A stretch of 64,000 nt of DNA. Source: Pycnococcus provasolii. Lineage: Eukaryota; Chlorophyta; Pseudoscourfieldiophyceae; Pseudoscourfieldiales. Below, one piece after another: positions 44,251 to 52,347 of this stretch. The position numbers were made by a program, and so were the translations under genes. Below the pieces are notes generated by a model that made no database searches, had not been told where the DNA came from, and saw nothing but the letters and a program-made list of their open reading frames with translations. The stretch spans positions 62,001-126,000 of the forward strand of contig CP150576.1 of NCBI GenBank assembly GCA_049487715.1, in the 5' to 3' direction. Within the stretch, counting starts at the first letter, position 1. Each line of letters opens with the position of its first letter.

Positions 44251-46767
44251 TTATTCAGCCGCGCTGCGAAGGCGCGCTTGCAATGCATCGTCATCCGTGT
44301 AGTACCCCTCCGCCTCGCAGAACGCGCGAAACTCGCCAAAGCCGCCCGGAAACGTCCGCACCTCGCTCACCCCATCATCGGGGGGCTCGAGCGTGAACGG
44401 ATCGCGGAGGCTCGTGTCGACGTAGAGAACTGTCGGCCGCCCCTCGTCCTCGGAGTCCTCAGAATTGACCCAACGATAAACATTTTCCCACCACGGCTCC
44501 ACATTTTGACGTTCAGAGTGCTGTCCAACCCACACCTCCATCCACGAGCTCGCTGGGTTGTACTCGACGGGTTCTACATCTTGTTCTTCCCAAACCCCGT
44601 ACTTAAAGTCCTTCAACTGATGCATCGGCAGCGGCTCGTCAATCATCATCGAGAGCCCTCGATCGAGGCTGGGTGGCGCAAGGTTGAGACGGTTGATCAG
44701 CGTCACCGATTCGGGCATAGTTTCCCCCACGATACCGCCGTTATTGCCGCCGTTGTTGATCCAGCCAATGTCGGCGACGGCGCCGTTGCCCGTGGAATAC
44801 ACCGACGTCGAGTCTAAGCCGAAAGTCCCGCGCGGCTTGAGCTGCCTCTTTAGGATGTTGGCACTCGCCTGCATGCGCTCCTCGAACGGCGCTAGCTGTG
44901 CCGGCGTTTGCAGCGGGTGGCGCTGGTCGATGATGAAGAAGGCGACGAAGTCTCGCGAACCTCCCCCGCGCGCTGCCTCCATACGCAGCACGCGGTGCAC
45001 GGCGGCGTAGTTCGAAAAGCAAACGAGGGTGCCCTCGCCAACAGGTACCTTGCATCGCGGCAGCGACGCCGCGAGCGATGCGACAGTTCCGACCGTTCCT
45101 CCGTAAGCCGGATCCCACAGGGTCGACTTCTGCTTCGAGCAAAACTCGAGACTGCCGCCTTGCAGGTTCTCGGCCGCTCGGTAGTAGTACAAGACGACGG
45201 CGACGATATGTTCGTCCATGCCGTCCTCGTGCCACACGCCGGCGTAGTCCTCACCCTCGTCGAGAAAAATGCGCTGCGCTTTGACGACGGCTTGCAGAGG
45301 CCCGGGCAGCAGCAGGGCAGGGCGGCGTAGGCGTCCCAGCAATGGCAGCGCGCACGTCATCAGTCTCTGCATCGCCAGGTGCAGCTTGAAATTCTCGTGC
45401 GGGTCGAGGTCTGGGATTGGCGTGCGAATTGCGCACTCGCCGCGAGTCTCTGTGCCGTCGCCGTTCGCAAGCTCCACTATGACGTGCCCGATGGGAAACG
45501 GCATTCGCTGTCCAGTAGATTCGAGGCACGCGAGCTCGACGAGTGCGGCGATCTCAACCGGCACGAGCGGCACGCGCAACACGTCGAACTCGGTCGGCAC
45601 CCACAAGCCATCGGCGCCTACATTCACGTTGGGGTCGACGATGTTGTGGTAATGCGGCATCGGGAAGTGCCGCCGCTTCTTGCCGAGCGTGTCGAGCACG
45701 CTTGTCAGCTGCTGTTTGAGTCGCGGCGGCACCGCGTCCTTCGAGTAGAAGACGTCCATCTCGGAGTGAGGGGCCGTCACCGTCGCGCCCGGGGGGAGGG
45801 CGGGCACCCACGCAGGAAAGCTATGCGTCGGCTGCGGGAAGTCGTCACTGCAGCAACTATAGCAAGGCCCGTTGCCCGTATAGCAGCTACGCGGGTTGCG
45901 CCGCCAACCCTCTCCACTCGCCTCTAACTCGGCGAACTCGGACTCCGCGCCGAGTCTCTGGTCGCAATGGAACGGGAGAATTGCGTGCTTGAGGAAGACG
46001 ACGCCGCCGAGGCCCTGCTCGAGGGGGAACTTGTCGCCGCCGAAGCATGCATTCAGGGGATCTCGTTCGTTCGAGCTATTGCCGCCCTCTAGCGTGCCCG
46101 CTGGAATGTTCCGCCGAGCATTGCCGTCGCCGCCGAGATCCACGTCGCGGAGTTCGCGCGCAGACACGTTATCGAGCAGCGAGAGCTCGTTCTGATCGAC
46201 GCCGAGGCGCTTGTGAAAGTCGGACCCCCGCCCGGGCATTGGCTCCGTCTCGTACTCGCGCAGCGTACCGGCCTCGTACAGCGCACGCAACCGCTTTCGG
46301 TACCACCCGTCTCTCAGCTGGTCTCCCACGGCGGTTGTGAGCCCGGACAGGAGGCGGCACGAGCTCCGAAGCGCCGCCACACCCTCCCTGTCGCGCAGGG
46401 CCCAGCTGCGGTGCGCGAGTGCTCGTTCCGTCTCTGCGCGTGCGTCGTCATATCTTTTCATCTCGAATAGCGCCCAGCACAGGAAGAACCACGCTTTCTT
46501 GGAAGTATGGTCAACTTTGAGTGCAAGTCGTGCTTCTTCGACGCACGTTTGCAGGTCTGGTGGCTTAAGCGATCGCGCGGACTTGGAGCGGTCCAGATGG
46601 AGGTGTAAGGAGGACGAGGAGCCACCACCACCACCACCACCACCACCACCGAGGGACGACGAGGACGAGGAATCATCACACGACGACGAGGAGGCGTTGA
46701 TATCATCCATGGCCAAGGCTTGGCTCTCATGGAGCGACTTGGACCTTAAAAGCGTGAGGGGGAGCAT
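44251..46767 (-). CDS. TPR and DUF4246 domain 2OG-Fe(II) oxygenase-like protein
   Basis: 838 residues from ATG 46767 (a second Met at residue 20 is possible). After a poly-Ser/poly-Gly leader, residues about 70-165 form TPR-like helices (WFFLCWALFEMKRYDDARAE). The large C-terminal part matches DUF4246: VWHEDGMDEHIVAVVLYYY, LQGGSLEFCSK, TLVCFSNYAAVHRVLR (distal His) and RDFVAFFIIDQRHPL. DUF4246 proteins are known mostly from fungi and oomycetes and have a 2OG-oxygenase-like iron site; substrates are unknown. The TPR fusion suggests a protein partner. Its stop is 80 bp from the kinase stop (convergent). Confidence 0.75.
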   Translation of the reverse strand: MLPLTLLRSKSLHESQALAMDDINASSSSCDDSSSSSSLGGGGGGGGGGSSSSLHLHLDRSKSARSLKPPDLQTCVEEARLALKVDHTSKKAWFFLCWALFEMKRYDDARAETERALAHRSWALRDREGVAALRSSCRLLSGLTTAVGDQLRDGWYRKRLRALYEAGTLREYETEPMPGRGSDFHKRLGVDQNELSLLDNVSARELRDVDLGGDGNARRNIPAGTLEGGNSSNERDPLNACFGGDKFPLEQGLGGVVFLKHAILPFHCDQRLGAESEFAELEASGEGWRRNPRSCYTGNGPCYSCCSDDFPQPTHSFPAWVPALPPGATVTAPHSEMDVFYSKDAVPPRLKQQLTSVLDTLGKKRRHFPMPHYHNIVDPNVNVGADGLWVPTEFDVLRVPLVPVEIAALVELACLESTGQRMPFPIGHVIVELANGDGTETRGECAIRTPIPDLDPHENFKLHLAMQRLMTCALPLLGRLRRPALLLPGPLQAVVKAQRIFLDEGEDYAGVWHEDGMDEHIVAVVLYYYRAAENLQGGSLEFCSKQKSTLWDPAYGGTVGTVASLAASLPRCKVPVGEGTLVCFSNYAAVHRVLRMEAARGGGSRDFVAFFIIDQRHPLQTPAQLAPFEERMQASANILKRQLKPRGTFGLDSTSVYSTGNGAVADIGWINNGGNNGGIVGETMPESVTLINRLNLAPPSLDRGLSMMIDEPLPMHQLKDFKYGVWEEQDVEPVEYNPASSWMEVWVGQHSERQNVEPWWENVYRWVNSEDSEDEGRPTVLYVDTSLRDPFTLEPPDDGVSEVRTFPGGFGEFRAFCEAEGYYTDDDALQARLRSAAE

Positions 46768-46949
46768 GATGTGACTAGGATGTATGGCACACTACTGACG
46801 TGTCGTTAAGGGCAAAGCGTCCGGAGGAGGATCCAAAATGGCTTGCTAACCCTAGTTCCCTCCCTCCCGTTTTTTAAATACCCTAATCCAATTCTCCTCC
46901 TCTGGTGGATAGGTATAGGGGGCGCCGCCAGACCTATATAGGTAGCTCA
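46768..46949. promoter_or_regulatory. Divergent promoter with AACCCTA and ACCCTAATCC motifs
   Basis: The 182-bp spacer between divergent starts contains CTAACCCTAGTTCCC (about 46846) and ATACCCTAATCC (about 46878). Confidence 0.45.
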
Positions 46950-48155
46950 ATGCCGTCGCGCGTCATGAGGCTCGGTGATGCCCTTAGTGTCGCGGATCTG
47001 CGCGACGCCTACGCTGCGAGGATGGAGACGCAGGACCTCGACTACTACGAAGGGGGCGCCGAAGACGAGGTGGCACTTAAACGCAACACGGCGAGCCTCG
47101 CCGACGCGCGACTCTGGCCGCGCGTCCTAGTCGGCGGCGGCGAGCGCAGCTGCAAAGTGGAGCTCCTCGGGCGGCAATACTCGTCACCTATCGGAATCGC
47201 TCCGGTGGCGATGCAGAGACTCGCGCACGACGAAGGCGAGTGCGCGGCTGCGGCTGCGTGTGCGGCGCGCGGCGCTCTGTACGTCATGGCGCAGCAATCG
47301 ACGACGCGCGTCGAGGACGTCGCGGCCGCGGCAGATGCGGTCACGGCGAGGGCGCCGCGGTGGCTGCAATGCTACGTTGACAAAGACAGGGAAGTAACGC
47401 TCGCGCTCGCAGCACGCGCAAGGTCGTGCGGATGCGATGCGCTCGTCGTGACTGTTGACTCTCCAGTACTGGGACGCCGCGAGCGTGACCAGCGCAATCG
47501 CTTCGTGCTGCGCAAGGGCCTTTCTCTTGCCAACAATCCAAAGTCGTACGACGCAGCCGCCGCTTCCAAGGACAGCGGAGATGCGCAGGCGGCGCTCGCA
47601 AAGCGCGTCGGGGGTCGCGACGGCAACCTGGCGTGGGAATCGATTCCCGACATCGCAGAACGTTCCGGGCTTCCCGTCGTGCTCAAGGGCGTCGTCTCGC
47701 ACGCCGACGCCGCCCGCGCCGCCGCTACCCCCGGAGTTGCCGCCGTGTGGGTCTCGAATCACGGTGGACGGCAGCTGGACGCCTCCCCCGGCACCTTCGA
47801 GGCGCTGCCCGAGGTGGTTGCCGGGGTCTCTGGACGCATTCCCGTATTCTTTGACGGCGGCGTGCGTCGTGGAAGTGATGTACTCAAGGCACTCGCCCTT
47901 GGTGCCGCCTTCGTCTTCGTCGGCCGTCCCCTCGTATGGGCGCTTGCGGCTGGCGGACGTGAGGGCGTTGAAAGGTTGCTAGCGATGTTGGATGCCGAAC
48001 TGCAGTCGTCGATGGCGCTCACCGGCGCGCCCACGATCGCGCACGTCGGGCGGCATCTCGTGCAGCTTGCGGGCGAGTCCCCGCCACGTGGGCCCGCGCA
48101 CCCGCACGCCTTTTACGGGAACCTTGGTCGTGGCGGCGCATCTTCGAAGCTCTAA
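46950..48155 (+). CDS. FMN-dependent alpha-hydroxyacid oxidase (glycolate/lactate oxidase family)
   Basis: 401 residues from ATG 46950 (GTG opens the frame). Family motifs in order: DYYEGGAEDEVALKRN (active-site Tyr), SSPIGIAPVAMQRLAH, WLQCYVDKDREVT, VVTVDSPVLGRRERDQRNRF, LPVVLKGVVSHADAA (FMN Lys), VWVSNHGGRQLDASPGTFEAL (catalytic His and substrate Arg), and IPVFFDGGVRRGSDVLKALALGA. The enzyme oxidises glycolate or L-lactate using FMN. In algae it may serve photorespiratory glycolate in peroxisomes or mitochondria. The C-terminus is SKL, a peroxisomal PTS1, which supports a glycolate-oxidase-type peroxisomal enzyme. Confidence 0.92.
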   Translation: MPSRVMRLGDALSVADLRDAYAARMETQDLDYYEGGAEDEVALKRNTASLADARLWPRVLVGGGERSCKVELLGRQYSSPIGIAPVAMQRLAHDEGECAAAAACAARGALYVMAQQSTTRVEDVAAAADAVTARAPRWLQCYVDKDREVTLALAARARSCGCDALVVTVDSPVLGRRERDQRNRFVLRKGLSLANNPKSYDAAAASKDSGDAQAALAKRVGGRDGNLAWESIPDIAERSGLPVVLKGVVSHADAARAAATPGVAAVWVSNHGGRQLDASPGTFEALPEVVAGVSGRIPVFFDGGVRRGSDVLKALALGAAFVFVGRPLVWALAAGGREGVERLLAMLDAELQSSMALTGAPTIAHVGRHLVQLAGESPPRGPAHPHAFYGNLGRGGASSKL

Positions 48156-48248
48156 GAGTAGGTATGATTTTATTGTGTACAGTACATGTATATGTAGTAC
48201 AAAGTTATTGTATTGGGCTTGTGTTCTAAAATCCTCATCATCATACGT

Positions 48249-48276
<28 letters not shown>
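48249..48276 (+). repeat. (CA)14 microsatellite
   Basis: A perfect CA run in the 3' region of the hydroxyacid oxidase. Confidence 0.9.
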
Positions 48277-48280
<4 letters not shown>

Positions 48281-48306
48281 GAGAATGAGTGACACAGAAA
48301 TATAAG

Positions 48307-48328
48307 GGTTTCACCGACCGAATGGCCA
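48307..48328 (+). repeat. 22-bp direct repeat B2 (outer end)
   Basis: Identical over 22 bases to 48594-48615 (begins ggtttcaccgaccg, ends gaatggcca). Forms the left outer end of the element region. Confidence 0.85.
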
Positions 48329-48423
48329 AAAAAGGTATCGAAATAATTACAATAAATTATTCGTTAATCACGTCGTTTTTTGCCTGTCCCAATCGTGCCT
48401 TAGAGAGGGAGGGTCTGGGTGGG

Positions 48424-48596
48424 TGCGCGCGAACTTCAGTCGCGTGCAAAACTAAGAGTGAGACGGGGAAACCGCGGGTATCCGCGGGCAGTTCCCCGCG
48501 CGGGTTTACCGCGCGCCTGCTTCGCATGGCAATGTGAAGCAGGCCTGTTTGAATCGGAGATTCGAATTCAAAACCCCTAGCCCGTGGGCCAAAGGT
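48424..48596 (+). repeat. 173-bp perfect direct repeat, copy A2
   Basis: Base-for-base identical to 49778-49950 (offset 1354). It contains a hairpin, cctgcttc with gaagcagg (about 48516-48543), a GC-rich imperfect palindrome around ccgcgggtatccgcggg, and near its end aaaacccctag, which looks like the host promoter motif. Confidence 0.95.
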
Positions 48597-48615
48597 TTCA
48601 CCGACCGAATGGCCA
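48594..48615 (+). repeat. 22-bp direct repeat B1 (internal)
   Basis: Identical to 48307-48328. Overlaps the last three bases (GGT) of the 173-bp copy A2. Confidence 0.85.
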
Positions 48616-48637
48616 GAGTATGAATGCGGCGCGCGCG

Positions 48638-49620
48638 TTAACGCGGCGCGCCGGGCGGCACCACGGAAGGCATGAGCCACCCAAAGAAATGTGCTCCACG
48701 CGCATCTGACGCAGCCAGCGGGTCGATGTAATCATGTGCAACGCCGCTGGCGACACTCCAGCCACCGTACGCGCAGATGGATTCGTATCGGACATGCAAT
48801 GCAAATGCACATGTCGCCGCGCCCTTGCGCAGGCTGTGCCACGAGTAGTACGTACCCCGTGGTGCCGTCACCTGGGCTCGCAGCACGCGCTAGCTGGCGG
48901 TTGGGCTGCCTAGCCCGCTCGCCTGCCAGCGCGAAGCACGGCGATACCTCGCGGACCGCGCCACGCAAACGTCGAAAGCGCGCGAGGACCGCCCGCACAC
49001 GCGGGAATGCGTGCTCGCCAAATTCAAAGACGCGTAGCGATGGCGTTCGCCTGCGCCCTTTGAAAAAGCGCTCGATGACAGTGAGGCGTGCATTGGTGTC
49101 GTCCAGCACCACATCACGCTCGATCACCGCTTTTGCCGTGGATGCTCGCGCAAAAAGCACGAATGCAAAAACCTGCACAATCCGCCAGGAGCGACACATT
49201 CGTCGTCGTCTCTCCAGCTCCAGGATCTGGTAGAGGACGTGATGGCAGGTACGTTCGCTGCGGTGTATCAGAGAGCATCTCCGCCTGCTCCGCACGGATT
49301 CCTCGCCTTACTTGCTTGACGAGGTTGGCGCCTCCCGGCGTCTCCAGATGAAACTCACGATGCACGTGGTTGATCGCGGCAACGATCTGCTTGTATGACT
49401 TGGCTGATGCGCCCTTGCGTGTGTTGCGATACTTTTGCGCCAACACAGCAAGATACATGGCCACCGTCTCCGGCGTGGCTGGCAGCGCGCTCCGCCCCGC
49501 GCGATCGCAGTATGGTGGATCCTGAGGCGGTCCCGGCGTTGCCGGCGTACCACCTCCTTGCTGCGACGTCGTCGCTTTTTCAGCCGCCGAGACTGGCGTT
49601 CGTCGCTGTCCGCGCGGCAT
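48638..49620 (-). pseudogene. Tyrosine recombinase, two frame changes
   Basis: Three overlapping minus frames together give one recombinase of about 325 residues. Frame 1 (from ATG 49620 to about 49250) holds the N-terminal helical domain with ETVAMYLAVLAQKY and SYKQIVAAINHVHREF. Frame 2 (about 49250-48895) holds VFAFVLFARASTAKAVIERD with catalytic Arg I, then the beta-hairpin Lys in IERFFKGRRRTP. Frame 3 (about 48890-48638) holds SWHSLRKGAATCAFALHV (His and Arg II), YGGWSV (Trp in the His/Trp position), the nucleophile Tyr in HDYIDP, and FFGWLMP. The whole R-K-H-R-W-Y set is present. Both frame changes are the same size and direction. Either the copy is dead or these are sequence indels. The HDYIDP/FFGWL ending resembles recombinases of algal Crypton and DIRS-like elements. 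Confidence 0.75.
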
Positions 49621-49777
49621 AGTTGTCTGGAAAATGCACTCTGTTGTGCCTCAGACGTTTATTCGTGCCTTGAACACGCACGTGCTGCTGCTGTAGCCGC
49701 ACACGTGTGGTTGTTGTGTTGGATTATCCGACGTGACTACCCGTTACTTTTCACGCGCACGCGCGTGTGGCTCTGTT

Positions 49778-49950
49778 TGCGCGCGAACTTCAGTCGCGTG
49801 CAAAACTAAGAGTGAGACGGGGAAACCGCGGGTATCCGCGGGCAGTTCCCCGCGCGGGTTTACCGCGCGCCTGCTTCGCATGGCAATGTGAAGCAGGCCT
49901 GTTTGAATCGGAGATTCGAATTCAAAACCCCTAGCCCGTGGGCCAAAGGT
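49778..49950 (+). repeat. 173-bp perfect direct repeat, copy A1
   Basis: Identical to 48424-48596. Ends ccaaaGGT, then host-like sequence, 151 bp before the rhomboid ATG. Confidence 0.95.
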
Positions 49951-50101
49951 ATCCCGATCGTGGAACCCCTAGGAAGTACCTCTCATTTCCAGTTTCCGGG
50001 TGAGAAAAAGATTGCCCTCTTGGGGAAAATTCTGAATCTCAGCCTGAGAAATCGGAGTCATTTCCCTCCCCAAACATCCACAACATCCATTTGTCGTTTC
50101 T

Positions 50102-50941
50102 ATGGCGTCGTCAGGCTCCGGGGGGCGAGTCATGGCTTGCGTAGACCTTGCGTCTCCCAATTCAAAAACAATGGCGTCAGCACCGCAGCAGACGCACAGA
50201 ACTGCCCGGGAACTTCACGCGCGCGCAGCGCACCAGCTGCGCCACCTGCGCGCGTCGACGTGCATCGTCGCGACGACCATTGGCACGTACGCAATGCAGG
50301 CGCTGACATCGCCGTGCCTACGCACAGCCATCTGGGACGTGAGCAGATCGCCGGTGACGCAGCTGCTTTGCAAAAGCAACAAGGCCATCTTGAGAAATGG
50401 GCAGTGGCACAGAGTCGTGACGTGCGCTTTTGTGCACACGTCACTCCCGCACATGCTCATGAACGTGTACGGAATGCTAAGAGTACGTGGTTAACCAGTT
50501 GGTGCAAACGTGATTCAGGCTTTATTTTCTCTCTCACAAACACAACAAAAACACATACACATTCAGCTATGCCCGTATATGGAAAGGCGTCACGGAACAC
50601 CCACGATGGCTCTGACGTACGTCGCCACGGGTGCCGCCGCCACACTCGCGAGCGTCTGCTTCAGCCGCGCTCCGGCGGCAGGTGCAAGCGGCGCGCTCTT
50701 CGGATTGCTTGGGATGGAGTGTGCGTCGGAGGCGTTGGCAGCTCGTCGGCACGGCGCTGGACACGAGCACGCGGAACACGCTATGGCCATAGCTCGCGTG
50801 ACGGGTTTTGCTCTTGCGCTCGGTTTGGTGATTCCTGGTTTAGACAACGCGGGTCATGTCGGCGGCACGGTGAGTGGCGCTCTGTGCGGTTGGGTGGCAG
50901 ACGCCACGGCGCAAAGAACAGCGCCACGTAAACTTTCGTGA
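50102..50941 (+). CDS. Rhomboid-family serine protease, two exons
   Basis: Exon 1 is 50102-50482 and exon 2 is 50567-50941, giving 251 residues. The intron is required: exon 1 ends HMLMNVYGMLR and exon 2 continues LCPYMERRHGTPTMALTY, restoring the rhomboid HxxxN helix followed by the L-x-R-x-G loop. The catalytic pair is Ser168 in AGASGALFG and His224 in DNAGHVGG. Six or so hydrophobic helices are predicted. Rhomboids cleave single-pass membrane proteins within the bilayer. The N-terminus is polar and not clearly a targeting peptide, so secretory-pathway or plastid membrane cannot be decided. A second ATG at codon 11 is possible. The mobile element's A1 repeat ends just 151 bp upstream. Confidence 0.88.
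50483..50566 (+). other. Spliceosomal intron (84 bp) in the rhomboid gene
   Basis: Starts GTACGTGG and ends a pyrimidine-rich tract with CATTCAG. Removal joins the two halves of a rhomboid domain in frame (phase 0). Without splicing the frame stops four bases into the intron region (TGGTTAA). Confidence 0.85.
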
Positions 50942-51137
50942 TTGGTCTAGTCTATCCATACCACTGTAAATTTAATTACTACCATGGAATCATAGAATCA
51001 TGACCACATGCTTCGTAGTCATGGTTTGTTTGTGAGTGGTCCGACTTATTAGTCACTTCCGGCGGCGACGGCCAGCATCACTTACGCAAGAAGTAGGCAC
51101 GCAGGAAGCACCACGACGGCCACAACATACATCATCG

Positions 51138-52051
51138 CTAAACCGTAGGATCAGCCCCTGCGTCGTTGCTGGTGCTCGTGCGTTTTACAAAATCTTGGCG
51201 TGCTTCTTCATATCCAGAACCACCAAACGCATATCGTTTCGTGTTCGAAGCAATCCACATGCTCTGAAATGCCAAAACAATCTTCAACTTAAAAATCGCT
51301 CGCTTGAATTTGAGTCTGACTCCCACGGATTTCAGCAATGCAGTTTTCAAGGAGTGGAGTGCCTCTTCGAGCCACTGGCGATGGGAGTCAGCGGCAGATC
51401 CCATGCAATCGTCCCAAGCAGAAGTGTCGAAGAACGAACCGTCGTTGATTTGCCGCAACAAACCCTTTTGATACGCTTTCGTCCCATATTGCACAACTCG
51501 TGCCAGTGCTTCAAGAGAGTTAATTGCATTGTCGTAGTCTGGATCTAACCACAAAACAATGATGCCGAGAATGTCGTCAACGTCGTCCTTCTGCTTGTAC
51601 CGCCACACGCAAATTTGCTCCAAAAACGTGATGATTTGGCATCCATCATCAGCTCGCACGTGACCTATCTCGTCAAAAATTGTCCGAACGTCTAAAGATT
51701 CGATGAGACGTGCAAACCGTTCGTCTTGGTCATCGGCTCATCGCGTTGTTGGTCCGTCAAATTGTCGTGTGCTGACACAATCAATTTGGAGATATCGGGA
51801 ATCCACGGTCCATCGTTGAGGATCTCATCATTCAATGCGAGCACGTCCACATTCCCAAGATTGCGCGATAGCATCTCCTTCACGATCTCCTCGTCTAGAT
51901 CGCAGTCCCCATAGTAGCGATCCGGCACTCCAACGGCTTCAAACGTGTCATCGTAACGCGCGGATTGACCACTTGACTCCGAATAGTAAGGATACATCAG
52001 CGCAATCAAGTTTTCGTTGGAAGCGTCGCGGATCGTCGGTTCTTCACTCAT
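51138..52051 (-). CDS. Hypothetical protein, probably one gene with a frame change near 51740
   Basis: Frame 1 runs from ATG 52051 (MSEEPTIRDASNE) for 119 residues and stops at 51692. A second frame is open from about 51738 to the stop at 51138 and lacks its own ATG. Its upstream part reads DDQDERFARLIESLDVRTIF and continues naturally from the frame-1 segment LTDQQRDEP. Both parts are acidic, helical and AT-richer than their neighbours. One missing base at about 51740 would give a ~305-residue protein. An intron is less likely because no good splice pair fits. I do not recognise a family. Divergent from the HEAT-repeat gene. Confidence 0.45.
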
Positions 52052-52347
52052 TTGAATTTGTTGAGTGAGTCCAGATCGTGACGATGGTGGTTCACGAAGA
52101 ATCAGATTGAGCAGCACGGCGGGCGCGAATTGTCGAGCGAGGAGGGGAGAAGAAAAGGCGGAAAGCGATATCCAATCAAAATTACCTGTCCAAACCCCAA
52201 AAGGGCGAACCCCCCTAACTCTTCCGGCGCCATTCTGCTCCTGCTTCTGCCGTCTGCTTTCCGCAGTCTGCTTACCACGCACGCAACCAACCTGGGAGTG
52301 GCGCTCAGTCACTGAGTGCGTGCGCGCGCGCGCAATCACAATACATA
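52052..52347. promoter_or_regulatory. Divergent promoter with AAACCCC and CCCCCCTAA motifs
   Basis: The 296-bp spacer contains CCAAACCCCAAAAGGGCGAACCCCCCTAACTC (about 52190-52221) and an alternating CG/purine tract (cgcgcgcgcgca) close to the HEAT-repeat ATG. No gene. Confidence 0.45.

Larger units (their letters stand above)
48307..49950 (-). mobile_element. Tyrosine-recombinase element(s): split-direct-repeat or tandem Crypton-like
   Basis: On the minus strand the order is: 173-bp repeat A1 (49950-49778), tyrosine recombinase region (49620-48638), 22-bp repeat B1 (48615-48594), the same 173-bp repeat A2 (48596-48424), a 95-bp AT-rich spacer, and 22-bp repeat B2 (48328-48307). B1 and A2 overlap by three bases, GGT on the plus strand. 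GGT is also the outermost triplet at both ends. Joining the outer ends over GGT gives ccaaaGGTttcacc, exactly the internal junction at 48589-48602. This fits a PAT/Kangaroo-type split direct repeat. It also fits a 290-bp non-autonomous copy (48307-48596) and a 1357-bp recombinase copy (48594-49950) in tandem at one GGT core. There is no room for a reverse transcriptase. Confidence 0.75.

Noticed and set aside
48424-48596. Possible tRNA-derived sequence in the 173-bp repeat (gattcgaattc resembles a B box, and ggcca resembles a CCA end)
   Set aside because: No acceptor stem or A box at the right distance, and the stem around the B-box-like motif does not pair. The strongest hairpin (cctgcttc with gaagcagg) is elsewhere in the repeat.
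49224-49249. 26-bp GT...CAG segment in the recombinase as an intron
   Set aside because: Too short for splicing (the known intron is 84 bp), and its removal does not restore the right frame.
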